Assembly (NCBI RefSeq): GCF_020103695.1
Contig: NZ_JAHXBF010000026.1
Location: forward strand, 62,001-126,000
Length of the DNA stretch: 64,000 bases
Source: Hyalangium versicolor
Lineage (GTDB): Bacteria; Myxococcota; Myxococcia; Myxococcales; Myxococcaceae
Reading direction: 5' to 3'
Under the pieces are notes generated by a model. The model made no database searches and had not been told where the DNA came from. It saw nothing but the letters and a program-made list of their open reading frames with translations. Shown piece by piece: positions 1 to 11,377 of the stretch; the stretch's first letter is position 1, and each line of letters begins with the position of its first letter. The position numbers and the translations under genes are program-made.

Positions 1-50
1 TACGCCTCGGACTCTAGGCCGCTCCCACCCCGTGCGGACAAGCTTCGCGA

Positions 51-1259
51 TCACCAGTCTTCAGTACCGTTCACTCGGTCCAGCGGATCGCCACTCTTGT
101 CCTTCTTCTCCGTCACGCGCCGCCGGCCGCCCTGATCCTCGGAGTTCCACTCCTCCATGCCGTGGCGGTTGTCCAGCGGGTCCGAGCCCGTGACCTTCTT
201 CTCACCGCCTCCCAGGCCGTTGTTGATCAGGTAGTTCACCAGCCGGCTCATCTCCGCCTTGGTCTGGCCGTACTCGTCGCCCTGGAGTACCAGGCGGCGG
301 CTCGCCAGCTTCTTGCCGCTCTGCATATCGAAGAAGCCCACCACCACCTCGGTGCCATTGGGGCCCAGATCCTTCACCGTGCCCAACAGGCCGCGGTCGA
401 TCGACAGGGCCTTGCCCATGGCGGTGGCCGCGGGGCTCGGCTGGGTGCGGACGATCTCGCTGGCTACCTTGTCCAGCTGCGAGTCGTACTTCTTGTAGTT
501 GCTCGTCGGCTTGAGCTCGGCGTTGACCTCCACGTCGTCCGGAGTCACCTCCAGCAACTGGCCGGACTGCTGGAAGCCGGGGCGGTCCAGCCGCAGCAGG
601 TGCTTGCCCACCTGCATCGGGCCCACCGTCACCGGCGTGTAGCCCTGGAACTCGCCATCCACGTACACGCGGGCGCCCGCGGGCTTGGACTTCACCGTGG
701 CGCTGCCGCGCAGCACCGAAGTGCGGCTGGTGGCCACCTGGGCGCGCAGGGCGATGAAGTCCTTGTTGTAGCGCTTGGTGTTCAGCTCGAAGGTCGGGTT
801 GAGCGCCATCAAATCGATGAGGTTGAGCCTGGCCTCCTCGGTGTCCCCGCGCTGGCTGAGCACGGCGGCGTACAGGGCGGTGGCCTCGCACAGCTCGGTG
901 CAGGAGCGCATGGCCCCCACGGCTCCCTGCAACTCCTTGAGCGTGGCGCGCAGCTTGCGCTCCGCGTCGTCGTACTCCTTGGCCTCGTAGGCCGCCAGGC
1001 TCTCCTCGAGCCCCTTGCTGCCGCGCTTGAGCGAGGCCTGGGCCTCGTCATCCGCGGGCATGCCGAACAGCTCCTCGGGCTTCTTCACCGTGAAGCCGGA
1101 GAACTGCTCGAGCGCCTCGTTCATGAAGGTCTCGAGCTTCACCGTGCTGCCCTCGGCCCCCTGATCCATGGGGATGAGCAGTGCGCTGATGCGCCGGGCC
1201 GTAGGGGGAGGGGCGGCCAGGGCAACAGCGGGAAGGAGTACGAGCACCAGGGCTTTCAT
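51..1259 (-). CDS. PEGA-domain periplasmic or envelope protein
   Basis: 402 residues. The first 15 or so residues form a Sec-type signal peptide ending in an Ala-rich cleavage region, so the protein is probably exported. Residues about 185-250 form a PEGA domain: a run beginning SKPAGARVYVDGEFQGYTP and then VGKHLLRLDRPGF, a small beta fold common in surface and envelope proteins. The region before it (about 60-150) is helical and resembles TPR-like packing. The C-terminus is rich in charged residues and carries two similar SGDPLD-type segments. The ATG at 1259 has GAGG seven bases upstream. It lies 57 bp downstream of a second PEGA gene with the same architecture, and both follow parC-parE on the same strand. 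The exact role is unknown; the fold assignment is firm, the function is not. Confidence 0.85.
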   Translation of the reverse strand: MKALVLVLLPAVALAAPPPTARRISALLIPMDQGAEGSTVKLETFMNEALEQFSGFTVKKPEELFGMPADDEAQASLKRGSKGLEESLAAYEAKEYDDAERKLRATLKELQGAVGAMRSCTELCEATALYAAVLSQRGDTEEARLNLIDLMALNPTFELNTKRYNKDFIALRAQVATSRTSVLRGSATVKSKPAGARVYVDGEFQGYTPVTVGPMQVGKHLLRLDRPGFQQSGQLLEVTPDDVEVNAELKPTSNYKKYDSQLDKVASEIVRTQPSPAATAMGKALSIDRGLLGTVKDLGPNGTEVVVGFFDMQSGKKLASRRLVLQGDEYGQTKAEMSRLVNYLINNGLGGGEKKVTGSDPLDNRHGMEEWNSEDQGGRRRVTEKKDKSGDPLDRVNGTEDW

Positions 1260-1316
1260 TCAGAGACCTCGATACCTGCCGGACGCGAGCGCGCGGACAG
1301 CCATTCAATTCCGCCG

Positions 1317-2669
1317 CTAGAAGCCCAGCCCCGGGAGACCCGAGACGGGACCTAGCGGGCCGCCCCGCCGAGCCTGCGTGGCATAGACGATACCACCCGT
1401 CACCACGGCCGCACCTCCCACCACCGCGGCCCAGAACCAGGGCTTCTTGACGACCGGCGGCAGACCTTTCAGCGGAGAGGAGGGCTCGGCGACCAGCTTG
1501 CCCGTGAGGAAGCCGTGAACGCGCTCGGCCGCTGCCTGGGGGCTCTCGGTGCGCTCCTTCGAGGCGGGCTTCAGCTCCACGCCGCGCAGCCGGTTCTTCG
1601 TGCGCACATCCCACACCTGGACTTCGGCCTCGGCGCCCTTCTTCTGCTGCACTGCGGCAAGGACCACGTAGCGGGCGCCCACCTTGTCCGCGATGGAGGC
1701 GACTTCGGGGGGCATGGCGTCCCCATCGAAGGCCTTGGCGGAGGAGGCCTTGGCGGCGGCGGCGAGCACCTGGGCCAGCTCGGGCAGCGGCTCGAGTTGG
1801 GGCTTCAGCTCGGAGTTCTTGCCGGAGGCCACCTGGGGATAGGAGGCGTAGGGCTGGTAGCCGGGCAGGGAGATGACCACCGGCTGGCGGCCAGGGTGGA
1901 CCTCCACGCCCTTGAGCGGGGTGAGGCCCACGTCCTCGCCGCGCACCGTCACCTGGGCGCCCGAGGGCTTGGACTCGACGACGAGCGTGCCGGGCTTCTG
2001 CGCGTTGAACTCCTGCTGTGCGTCGGTGAAGGCCGTCTGCACGTCCGAGCCGAAGAGGTTGTGGTCCGGCTGCGTGAGCGGATCCGCGGCCAGCGCGCGG
2101 AGGAAGGCGTTCTTCGCGCCCGGCTTGTCCCCGTTGAGGAACTCGCAGGCGCCCAGGAAGACGAAGGTCCGCGCGAGCTGCTGCGGCTTGAACGCGCCGG
2201 GGTGCTTCTCGTAGGCGTCCGCCGCCGCGTTGAACTTCGCGGCGGCAGTCTCCGGATCCAGGTTGTCGTAGGACTCCTTACCCTGCTCGTAGAGCGCGTC
2301 GGCCTCCTTGAGGGACACGGGCGGGGGAGGAGGGAAGGCCGAGCCCAGATCGACCATCTGGACGTCCGGCTTGCTGCTCAGCTCGCGGGTGAGGGCCTCC
2401 TGGATCTGGGAGGCAGCCGACTCGGCATTGCTGGAGCGGGCGATGGCGAACACCACGGTCCCGTTCTCGACGGCCTTGCGCACCGGGGGGGCGGGCGTGG
2501 GCTCCGGCTCCGGCTGGGCGACGGTGGGCTCGGGAGCGGGCTCGGGCTTGGACTTGGGCTCGGGTTTGACGACAGGCGCTGGCTTCTTCTTGCCGCGGCG
2601 AGCGGACTGGGCTTCAGCGCTGACGCTCAGAGCGAGCGCGAGAACGAGGAACAGGCGGAAGGTGGACAC
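1317..2669 (-). CDS. PEGA-domain protein with Pro-rich linker and C-terminal membrane segment
   Basis: 450 residues read from a GTG codon. An N-terminal signal peptide is followed by a Lys/Pro/Glu-rich linker (about 25-65) of the kind that spans peptidoglycan. A helical TPR-like stretch (about 120-215) precedes a PEGA domain (about 220-290: GTLVVESKPSGAQVTVRG, then PGRQPVVISLPGY). Near the C-terminus a hydrophobic segment (about 410-430, WFWAAVVGGAAVVTGGIVYA) can anchor the tail in a membrane. The order of domains matches the neighbouring gene downstream, so the pair probably arose by duplication and may act in the same envelope assembly. No catalytic motif is visible. The alternative is a generic tetratricopeptide/PEGA lipoprotein partner, but no lipobox Cys is seen. 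Confidence 0.83.
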   Translation of the reverse strand: MSTFRLFLVLALALSVSAEAQSARRGKKKPAPVVKPEPKSKPEPAPEPTVAQPEPEPTPAPPVRKAVENGTVVFAIARSSNAESAASQIQEALTRELSSKPDVQMVDLGSAFPPPPPVSLKEADALYEQGKESYDNLDPETAAAKFNAAADAYEKHPGAFKPQQLARTFVFLGACEFLNGDKPGAKNAFLRALAADPLTQPDHNLFGSDVQTAFTDAQQEFNAQKPGTLVVESKPSGAQVTVRGEDVGLTPLKGVEVHPGRQPVVISLPGYQPYASYPQVASGKNSELKPQLEPLPELAQVLAAAAKASSAKAFDGDAMPPEVASIADKVGARYVVLAAVQQKKGAEAEVQVWDVRTKNRLRGVELKPASKERTESPQAAAERVHGFLTGKLVAEPSSPLKGLPPVVKKPWFWAAVVGGAAVVTGGIVYATQARRGGPLGPVSGLPGLGF

Positions 2670-2743
2670 GGCGCGGATGCTACCCGAGCCAGCCCCCCGG
2701 ACACCATTCCCCGCCTGGGGGGGGCAGGCTTCCGGCCTGGAAC

Positions 2744-2777
2744 GGAGGGGGGCACCGGATCAGCCCGATGCCCCTCC
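2744..2777 (-). terminator. GC-rich hairpin after parE
   Basis: An inverted repeat starts 8 bp past the parE stop codon. The arms are GGAGGGG(GG)CA and TGCCCCTCC around a 14-base loop, with two unpaired G residues. No U-tract follows, which is usual in high-GC genomes. It probably separates parC-parE transcription from the PEGA genes. Confidence 0.45.
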
Positions 2778-2785
2778 GGCCAGGA

Positions 2786-4717
<1,932 letters not shown>

Positions 4718-4723
4718 GCTCGG

Positions 4724-7111
4724 CTACTCCTTCTTCTGCTCGGGCAGCGGGATGAAGGTGACGGGCCGGGTCACCTCTTTCACCGCATCCTTCCGCGACA
4801 TCTCATGGCCCTTGCCGCCGCGGCCCGTCACCTCGTACTTCGTGGGGTTCAGGCTCAGCTTGCGGCCCTTCTGCGTCTCGTAATCGATGGCCCGGTCCTT
4901 GGTGCCCGGAGGCACCGAGAGGAACTCGACCACCCGGTCGCTCTCCTCCACCTTGATGACCATCACGCCCTTGCCGGGGCCCTGCAGCTCGTTCACCTCG
5001 TTGGCCTTGCAGACCAGGGCATTGGTCTTCTCGGTGAGCACGGCGAGCAGATCCTTCTCGCTGACCGGCTGCACGCCGATGATCTCGTCGCCCTCTCCCG
5101 TCTTGGCGTAGCGGCGGCCGGAGCGGGTGGAGACCTCGGTGTGGCCCTCGAGCGCGAAGCGCAGGCCCAGGCCGTCCTTGGTGACGGCGATGAGCTTGTC
5201 GGGCTTGGACAGCCGCGTGTCCAGCGACAGCGCGCCGACGATGCGCTCGTTGTCGTCGAACTTGAACAGCTTGCCCACCGGATCGCCGTAGCCGGTGGAG
5301 GCCGGCACGTCATTGAAGCGGGTGACGTAGGCGGCGCCCATGTTGCTGAAGAGGACCAGGTTGGCCTTGAGGCTGCCGGCCAGCACCGTCATCACCGCGT
5401 CGCCCTCGCGGAGGCGCGTGGTGGACGGATCCTTGATCTCCTTCACGCGCTTGATCCAGCCGTCGCGGGTGAGGACGACGTGGGCGTCCTCGTCGGAGAT
5501 GAATGCCTCTTCGCTGAACTCGACCTCCTCGGACCCGGCGCCACCGATGCGCGTGCGGCGCTTGTCGTTGTAGGCGGCCTTGATCTCGTCCAACTCGGCC
5601 TTCACCGTGCCCCAGATCTTCTTCTTGTCCTTGAGGATGCCCTCGATGCGCTTGATCTCGGCGCGCTTCTCACCGAGCTCCTTCTGGACGACGAGGATCT
5701 CCAGGCGGGCCAGCTTGTAGAGCTTCATCTCCAGGATGGCGTCCACCTGGATCTCATCCAGCTTGAAGCGGGCCATGAGCTTCTTGGCCGCATCCTGCTT
5801 GCCCTCGGAGGCGCGGATGATCTTCAGCATCTCGTCGAGCGCGTCGTAGACCTTCTCGAAGCCCTCGAGGATGTGGACGCGCTTCTGCAGCTCGCCCAGC
5901 TCGTGCTGGAAGCGCTTGGTGACGACCTCGAAGCGGAAGTCGAGGAAGTACTGGAGGATGCTCTTGAGATCCAGGCGGCGGGGCGCGCCCACCTCCGGGT
6001 TCTCCGTGGGCACCAGGCACGTGAGGTTCACGCCGAAGTTCGTCTGCAGCGGCGTGTGCTTGTACAGGTAGGCCATCACCAGCTCGGGGCTGGTCTCCTT
6101 CTTGATCTCCAGCACGACGCGCACGTCCGTGGTGGACTCGTCGCGCACGTCCAGGAGCAGCGGCAGCTTCCGCTCGCGCACCAGGTCGCCGATCTTGGCC
6201 ACCAGGTTGCTCTTGTTCACCGTGTAGGGGACGGAGGTGATGATGATCTGCTGGGCGCCCTTCTTGGTCTCCTCGACTTCGTACTCGCCGCGGATGCGGA
6301 CGGAGCCCTGGCCCGTCTCGTAGATCTCCCGCAGTTCCTGCTTGGAGTTGAGGATCTGCCCGCCAGTGGGGAAGTCCGGGCCCTTGATGAACTTCATCAA
6401 GTCGCGGACGGAGGCCTCCTTGTCCTGGATGAGCATCACCAGGGCGTCACACAGCTCGCCCAGGTGGTGGGGCGGGATGTTGGTGGCCATGCCCACCGCG
6501 ATGCCGGTGGTGCCGTTCATCAACAACTGCGGCATCCGGGAGGGGATGACGATGGGCTCGGAGAGGGTGCCGTCGTAGTTGGGACGGAAGCCCACCGTCT
6601 TCTTGCCCAGCTCGTTGAGCAGCTCGCTGGCGATGGGCGCCATGCGGCACTCGGTGTAGCGCATGGCCGCCGCGGCATCGCCGTCCAGCGAGCCGAAGTT
6701 GCCGTGGCCGTCCACCAGCGGGTAGCGCAGCGAGAAGTCCTGCGCCATGCGCACCAGCGCGTCGTAGATGGCCGTGTCGCCGTGCGGGTGGTACTGACCC
6801 ATGATGGTACCGACGACCTTGGCGGACTTCTGGTACTTGGCGTCCGAGGTCAGCCGGTGGTCGTGGTACATCCCGTAGAGGATGCGGCGCTGCACGGGCT
6901 TGAGGCCGTCGCGCACATCGGGCAGGGCGCGCGAGGTGATGACCGACAGGGCGTAGTTGAGGTAGCGCCGGCGAGCCTCCTCGGCGAGCGGGGCCGAGAC
7001 GGAATCTCCACCGCCCCCGCCTCCGGCTGCACCCGAGCCTCCCGAGCCCCCGTTGCCCGAGTCTCCCTGCTTCTTGCGTGTCTTGGTTTCGGCTTGTGCG
7101 AGCATGCTCAT
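4724..7111 (-). CDS. parC: DNA topoisomerase IV subunit A (ParC, GyrA family)
   Basis: 795 residues from the ATG at 7111. The reading frame stays open further upstream, but that part is Arg-rich and unlike the family, so an ATG at 7111 or 7105 is preferred; neither has a strong ribosome site. After a Gly-rich leader the winged-helix breakage domain holds GQYHPHGDTAIYD, the quinolone-determining segment, with Thr and Asp at the two key positions, and the catalytic tyrosine Tyr152 in RYTECRM. A long coiled-coil tower follows, then a beta-pinwheel C-terminal domain in which no GyrA box (QRRGGKG) is visible, which supports ParC over GyrA. It acts with ParE encoded 6 bp downstream. Confidence 0.92.
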   Translation of the reverse strand: MSMLAQAETKTRKKQGDSGNGGSGGSGAAGGGGGGDSVSAPLAEEARRRYLNYALSVITSRALPDVRDGLKPVQRRILYGMYHDHRLTSDAKYQKSAKVVGTIMGQYHPHGDTAIYDALVRMAQDFSLRYPLVDGHGNFGSLDGDAAAAMRYTECRMAPIASELLNELGKKTVGFRPNYDGTLSEPIVIPSRMPQLLMNGTTGIAVGMATNIPPHHLGELCDALVMLIQDKEASVRDLMKFIKGPDFPTGGQILNSKQELREIYETGQGSVRIRGEYEVEETKKGAQQIIITSVPYTVNKSNLVAKIGDLVRERKLPLLLDVRDESTTDVRVVLEIKKETSPELVMAYLYKHTPLQTNFGVNLTCLVPTENPEVGAPRRLDLKSILQYFLDFRFEVVTKRFQHELGELQKRVHILEGFEKVYDALDEMLKIIRASEGKQDAAKKLMARFKLDEIQVDAILEMKLYKLARLEILVVQKELGEKRAEIKRIEGILKDKKKIWGTVKAELDEIKAAYNDKRRTRIGGAGSEEVEFSEEAFISDEDAHVVLTRDGWIKRVKEIKDPSTTRLREGDAVMTVLAGSLKANLVLFSNMGAAYVTRFNDVPASTGYGDPVGKLFKFDDNERIVGALSLDTRLSKPDKLIAVTKDGLGLRFALEGHTEVSTRSGRRYAKTGEGDEIIGVQPVSEKDLLAVLTEKTNALVCKANEVNELQGPGKGVMVIKVEESDRVVEFLSVPPGTKDRAIDYETQKGRKLSLNPTKYEVTGRGGKGHEMSRKDAVKEVTRPVTFIPLPEQKKE

Positions 7112-7264
7112 GTGTTCAGGCAAAGGAACATCCGTTCCCCGAACGCGGCGCGCGCCTCGCGCACTCCACGCTCCCGGACGCGATGTGTGTCTGACGGCCC
7201 GCCTAGCACGGCCGACTGACAAAGGGAACGAATTCGAGGGGTTGCGACCTCTCGTGATCGCGAT

Positions 7265-7276
7265 ATCTATACAGAT
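7265..7276 (-). promoter_or_regulatory. AT-rich inverted repeat upstream of parC
   Basis: The roughly 270 bp between parC and the secreted-protein gene contains no gene. It does hold an unusually AT-rich patch with the repeat ATCT-ATAC-AGAT. Read on the minus strand this includes TATAGAT, a plausible -10 element for parC-parE. No convincing -35 hexamer was found, so this is tentative. Confidence 0.3.
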
Positions 7277-7384
7277 GTTCAGTGATTTGTGCCATGGGAA
7301 GCGATGCCCAAGGCATGGAAATCATGAACCCGGAGCCTGCTCGGCCGGTGGGTGATCGGGACGGCGCGTGTAGGAGCGGCGCGA

Positions 7385-8170
7385 CTAGCCGTTGTCGTCG
7401 GAAGGGGGAGCGATGTCCCCGGAGGAGCCTCCGGACGAGGAGCCGAAGGAGGAACCGCCGGACGAGGAGCCGCCGGACGAGGAGCCAGAGTTGAAGCGGG
7501 TGCCTGCCTCCTGCTGGGCCTTGCCCCAACCCTTGTTGCTGCCGCTGCCGCCTCGGAAGATGCGGACGTTTCCGCCCGAGCCTCCGCTGAGCATGCCGGC
7601 GATCGTGGCCTGGATCGCCTTGGCGGCGGGCGGGTGGTAGATGACGCGCATCTTGCGAGCCGAGGGCAGGGTGGGGCCGGTGGCATCGATGAGCAGGTAG
7701 ACGGTCTTCTCGTCGATCTGCACGCGCTCGGGGTCCTGGCGGTTGTCGAGGTCGGAGAGGGCCTCGCCCTGGTCCACGCTCTTGGCTTCGTTGGTGAGCT
7801 GGCGCACCTTGACGCGCAACTGGGAGCTGGAGCTCTCGGCCCGGTAGTCGCGCGTGCCCTGGATGATGACGGCCATGTCGGCACCGGTCTCGGGCAGGTT
7901 CTTGCCGAGCTGGAGGCCCGTGGTGGTGTTGGTGTCGGTGTCGAGGAAGATGGTGGCGTTGGCGCAGCGGTTCTTGCAGTCGCCCCAGGGCTCCTTGTCG
8001 AAGCGCAGGCGCATGGCGAAGTCACTGCCTTGGGGGGCGACGAGCGCCTCGACGATGACGGGGCGCTCTTCGTCGGCGGGCGGGGTGTACTTGAAGGTGG
8101 AGCGAGGGGGCGCGGCGGTGCTCGCGCTGGCAATGAGGGTACAGGCGAGCGTCAGCAGCGGTCTCTTCAC
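7385..8170 (-). CDS. Secreted protein with Ser/Gly repeat tail
   Basis: 261 residues from a GTG codon preceded by GGAGG at 6 bases. The first 20 residues are a signal peptide. The body (about 25-195) is a mixed alpha/beta domain with two Cys in DCKNRCAN and a Thr/Asn-rich loop; I do not recognise the family. The last 35 or so residues are a low-complexity tail of GGSSSGGSSS-type repeats, encoded by imperfect 15-bp repeats (about 7414-7490) and ending in acidic residues. Such tails often act as flexible linkers on exported myxobacterial proteins. The gene is transcribed alone, divergent from the metallo-hydrolase gene. Confidence 0.75.
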   Translation of the reverse strand: MKRPLLTLACTLIASASTAAPPRSTFKYTPPADEERPVIVEALVAPQGSDFAMRLRFDKEPWGDCKNRCANATIFLDTDTNTTTGLQLGKNLPETGADMAVIIQGTRDYRAESSSSQLRVKVRQLTNEAKSVDQGEALSDLDNRQDPERVQIDEKTVYLLIDATGPTLPSARKMRVIYHPPAAKAIQATIAGMLSGGSGGNVRIFRGGSGSNKGWGKAQQEAGTRFNSGSSSGGSSSGGSSFGSSSGGSSGDIAPPSDDNG

Positions 8171-8261
8171 GAAAAGCCTCCAGAGCTGGGCCGGGCGCTC
8201 TTATTCAAGAGCGAAGGGGCCCGTAGTCAAGCCGAGCTTACCCGCATTCATTAGAGTCTCG

Positions 8262-8281
8262 GAGTACCCCGGTAGGTACTC
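8262..8281 (+). promoter_or_regulatory. 7-bp perfect inverted repeat just before a ribosome site
   Basis: GAGTACC-CCGGTA-GGTACTC lies directly upstream of the GGAGGAGG ribosome site of the metallo-hydrolase gene. It could be an operator or, if transcribed, a hairpin that controls access to the ribosome site. Confidence 0.45.
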
Positions 8282-8299
8282 GGGGGAGGAGGCATGCCC

Positions 8300-8959
8300 A
8301 TGGAGACGCCGTATGTTCGGCAGCTGAAGTTGGGACCGATGGACAACTTCGTGTACCTGGTGGGGTTCGAGGGCTCGCCAGAGGTGTTGGTGGTGGATCC
8401 GGCGTGGGACGTGGCGGCCATCGAGCGGGCCGTGGTGGAGGAGGGCAAGCAGGTGGTGGGGGCGTTCGTCTCGCACTGCCACAAGGACCACACCAACGGG
8501 CTGCCGGAGCTGTTGGCGCGGCACGACATTCCCGTCTACGCCCAGCGCGAGGAGGTGGACTTCTCGGAGGACCTGCGCGCGTTGGCAGGGGACGCGCTGC
8601 GGCCGCTGGGGCCTGGGGATGCGATTGCGGTGGGTGGGAGGAACTTCCAGGCGCTGCACACGCCGGGGCACACGCCGGGCTCGCACTGCCTGTTGGCGGG
8701 GGACTCGCTGGTGTCCGGGGACACGCTCTTCATCAATGGATGCGGGCGGTGTGACTTGCGAGGCGGCAGCCCGGAGGACATGTACCGCTCGCTGAGCCAG
8801 GTGCTGCTGAAGGTGCCGGACGAGACGCGGCTGTGGCCGGGGCACGACTATGGCGAGGTGCCGGTGGCGGCGATGGGTGAAGTGCGGCGCACCAACCCGT
8901 ATTTCTCCTTCCCGGACGTGGCCGCCTTCGTGGCCTTCCGGATGCGCCCGCGCCGGTAG
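8300..8959 (+). CDS. Metallo-beta-lactamase fold hydrolase (glyoxalase II / persulfide dioxygenase-like)
   Basis: 219 residues. The metal-binding signature is complete: His59, His61, Asp63 and His64 in SHCHKDHTNG, then the His of HTPGHTPGSH, the bridging Asp of GDTLFINGCGRCD, and the last His in PGHDYG. The GCGRCD segment is close to that of glyoxalase II and ETHE1-type enzymes, which act on glutathione thioesters or persulfides. Length is in the range for these families. The ATG at 8300 is chosen because GGAGGAGG is 7 bases away, whereas the ATG at 8294 abuts it. It is cytoplasmic. Substrate cannot be told from sequence; hydroxyacylglutathione hydrolase is the simplest guess. Confidence 0.85.
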   Translation: METPYVRQLKLGPMDNFVYLVGFEGSPEVLVVDPAWDVAAIERAVVEEGKQVVGAFVSHCHKDHTNGLPELLARHDIPVYAQREEVDFSEDLRALAGDALRPLGPGDAIAVGGRNFQALHTPGHTPGSHCLLAGDSLVSGDTLFINGCGRCDLRGGSPEDMYRSLSQVLLKVPDETRLWPGHDYGEVPVAAMGEVRRTNPYFSFPDVAAFVAFRMRPRR

Positions 8960-8964
8960 CGGAG

Positions 8965-10514
8965 TCAGGCACGGACGACGGAGACGCGGCGTCCGGTGGG
9001 AGTCTCGGCCGTCGAGGCGTGGGTGCGCTCGGCGATGGGGGGCTGATCGCTGCGTCGATCGAAGATGACGAGCCAGCCGGTGGAGAGGCCCAGGCCCGCG
9101 AGGTAGCCATCGAGCTGGGTCAGTCCTTCGTTGAGAGGATCCTTCTCTCCGTCGCGCCAGACCTTCAGCTCCAGGGCCAGGGTGTCGGGCCCGTGGCGCA
9201 GGCACAGGTCCATGCGGCCCATGCCGATGGCGTACTCCCGCTCCAGTGTTCCACCCCCGTTGGCCACTCGGTGGAGGAAGGCCATGAGGACCAGGTGGGG
9301 CGCGACCTCATGGTAGTGCGCGGTGCCGAGCAGCGGCTGGCCATGCTGCCGCCAGAAGGCCAGGAACGCCTCCATCAAGCGTTCGGGATCCAGGCGTCCA
9401 TCGGGGCGTAGCCACGGCGTCGTCCGCTGAGGCGGGAGGGAGGCGAAAGCCGTGTTTGCCAGCGCCCGAGGGATGATCTCCCGATAGATGGGGTTGGCGA
9501 TCTCGATGCCGCCCGTGCTGGCGATGCGGACGAGGCCCAGATCCTCGACGAAGCGCAGATCGTCCTCGGAGACGTCACCCAGGGAACGGCCCGCCAGCAT
9601 GGGCTCGATGATGCGGCGGACGCGAGGCTCACGCAGGCGCTCGGCGAGGCTGTCCAGGTGTGTTTCCCGGCGCTGGATGAGGAGATTCCTGGCGCGTTCG
9701 ATGTCGGCGCGGTGGATGGGTTGGGCCTTGTCGGGGACGAGTTCTTCGACCACCAGCTTGGCCAGGGCATTGACGAGCCAGGGTTGGCCCTGGGTGAGCT
9801 CGAAGGCAAGGGCGAGGGCATCGGACTCGAAGCGTTGGCCTGTCTCGGCGGTGTGCTGGGAGTAGAGCTCGGTCACCTCGTCGGCGGTGAAGTTGCGCAG
9901 GGTGAGCGAGCGCACCTTGATGTTGAAGGGACTGGCCGTGCCCAGGGTGCTGCTGCTCCCCGAGGCCACCTTGTAGTCGCGCACATCTCGCAGGCCGATG
10001 AGCGCCAGCGAGGCGGGGAAGAGCGAGGGACGGTTGCGGTAGCCGTCGCGGAGCTGCCTCAGGACGGAGATGAGCACCTCGTCGCGGAGCGCATCGATCT
10101 CGTCCAGGAACACGACCAGGGGCTTGGACGCAGCCCGGGCCCAGGAGGAGAGCGCGGAGCCAATGCGACGCCCTGGGGGGGCCTCGGAGAGAGGGGGAGG
10201 ACGCAGAGGTGGAGGAAGCTGCGTCTCGGTTGCGTCTCGCCAGCTCTCGAGCACGGCCAGCTCGGCGGCTCCGATGTCCTGGGGAAAGGCGGCGCCGACC
10301 TCCATGGAGACGAGGACCGCTACACAGGAGCCCTCGGAGGTGAGCTCCTGAGCGAGAGCAGGGCGGTCGTCTTGCCTACCTGCCGGGGAGCATGGACGAC
10401 GAAGTAGCCGTGCTGATCAACCAGCTGCCGCACCTCGGGCAAACGCCGCAGGGGCGGGAGCATGTAGTGGTAGTCCGGCCGGCACGGACCGGCCGTGTTG
10501 AACCAGCGAGGCAT
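8965..10514 (-). pseudogene. AAA-like ATPase with C-terminal PD-(D/E)XK-like domain, frameshifted
   Basis: Two overlapping frames together make one protein. The first (10514 to 10320) gives the N-terminus and the Walker A motif APRQVGKTTAL, then runs into a stop. The second, open from about 10356 to 8965, continues with AQELTSEGS, the Walker B motif VVFLDEID, sensor-like residues and a C-terminal domain with GRMDLCL and LALELKVWR, the D...ExK pattern of nuclease-like folds in the AAA-ATPase/DUF1703 group. The switch point is near 10350, where a CTCGCTC run could have lost one 4-bp GCTC unit. Sequencing error cannot be excluded. Intact relatives are single proteins of about 510-520 residues. 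The function of the group is unclear; defence or mobile-element roles have been suggested for similar proteins. Confidence 0.75.
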
Positions 10515-10526
10515 GGGGGGAAGGTA

Positions 10527-11264
10527 TCACCGCCGAGCCGAAGACAGCCGAGGCATGCGCATCTGGGAAGGCCGGTGATCCGCGTGCATCGACTTGTACG
10601 TGGCCCAGCCCAACAGCACGATGCCCAGCAGCGACCAGATGGCCGCCCAGGCGATGGCCGGCAGCCACGTGTGCTGCGCCAGCAGCGCCGCGTCACTGCC
10701 CGCGCGCACCTGGCTGTCCCACAAGTCACTGCGGAAGTCGAACAGCGCATAGAGCGCGGTGAACGCCGCCAGGAAGAGGTTCACCACCTCCACCACGCCC
10801 TCCGGCAGGAACTTCGCCCCCAGCCCCAGCACCACCGAGGTGCCCAGGCAGAAAGCCAGCGTGAAGGCATCCCGCGCGTACAGCACGCCCATGACCGCCA
10901 ACCACACGCACGCCGCGCCCAGCACCAGCCGCCGCATCCGGAAGCGGAACGTGGCCAGCATCAACACCGCGCCCATCACCGCGCTGCCCAGATACCCCGC
11001 CGAGAAGACGATGATCTGCCGCAGCACTCCGGGCGGCAGTGCCGACAAGCACGCCCCGGACTCGTCCGAGCGCAGCGTGATGCTCTGCACCGAGCCGCCG
11101 ACGATCAGCGAGGCAATCGCATGCCCGCTCTCATGCATCATCACGACCAGCAGCTTGACCGGTCGCAGGAAGGGCGAGTCCCAGAAGAACCAGCCCAGCC
11201 CCAGAAAGGCGAGGAGGAGGGCCACTCGCCCCATGTCCAGCTTGGCTCCACTCGCGGTTTGCAT
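10527..11264 (-). CDS. M50-type membrane metalloprotease
   Basis: 245 residues from the ATG at 11264, which has GGAGGAAGG upstream at suitable spacing; an earlier in-frame ATG lacks one. Several hydrophobic segments make it an integral membrane protein. The zinc motif HESGHA (His44, Glu45, His48) lies in or next to the second segment, as in the M50B family of intramembrane proteases. The usual PDZ domain is absent, so this is a short form. Members of this short group (M50B-like) are widespread but mostly uncharacterised. It diverges from the S46 peptidase gene and shares a 113-bp promoter region with it. Confidence 0.82.
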   Translation of the reverse strand: MQTASGAKLDMGRVALLLAFLGLGWFFWDSPFLRPVKLLVVMMHESGHAIASLIVGGSVQSITLRSDESGACLSALPPGVLRQIIVFSAGYLGSAVMGAVLMLATFRFRMRRLVLGAACVWLAVMGVLYARDAFTLAFCLGTSVVLGLGAKFLPEGVVEVVNLFLAAFTALYALFDFRSDLWDSQVRAGSDAALLAQHTWLPAIAWAAIWSLLGIVLLGWATYKSMHADHRPSQMRMPRLSSARR

Positions 11265-11377
11265 CGTTCCTTCCTCCAGCCTTCGGAACACCCGTGCCCG
11301 CATCATCTTCCGCTGAAAACGACCTGTGCGCACACCGGGGGTCGCTTGCGGGCCCCAGACGGGGTAGGGAAAGGCCT

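Noticed and set aside
11325..11334. TGTGCGCACA palindrome between M50 and S46 genes
   Set aside because: Short and GC-rich; expected often in such DNA.
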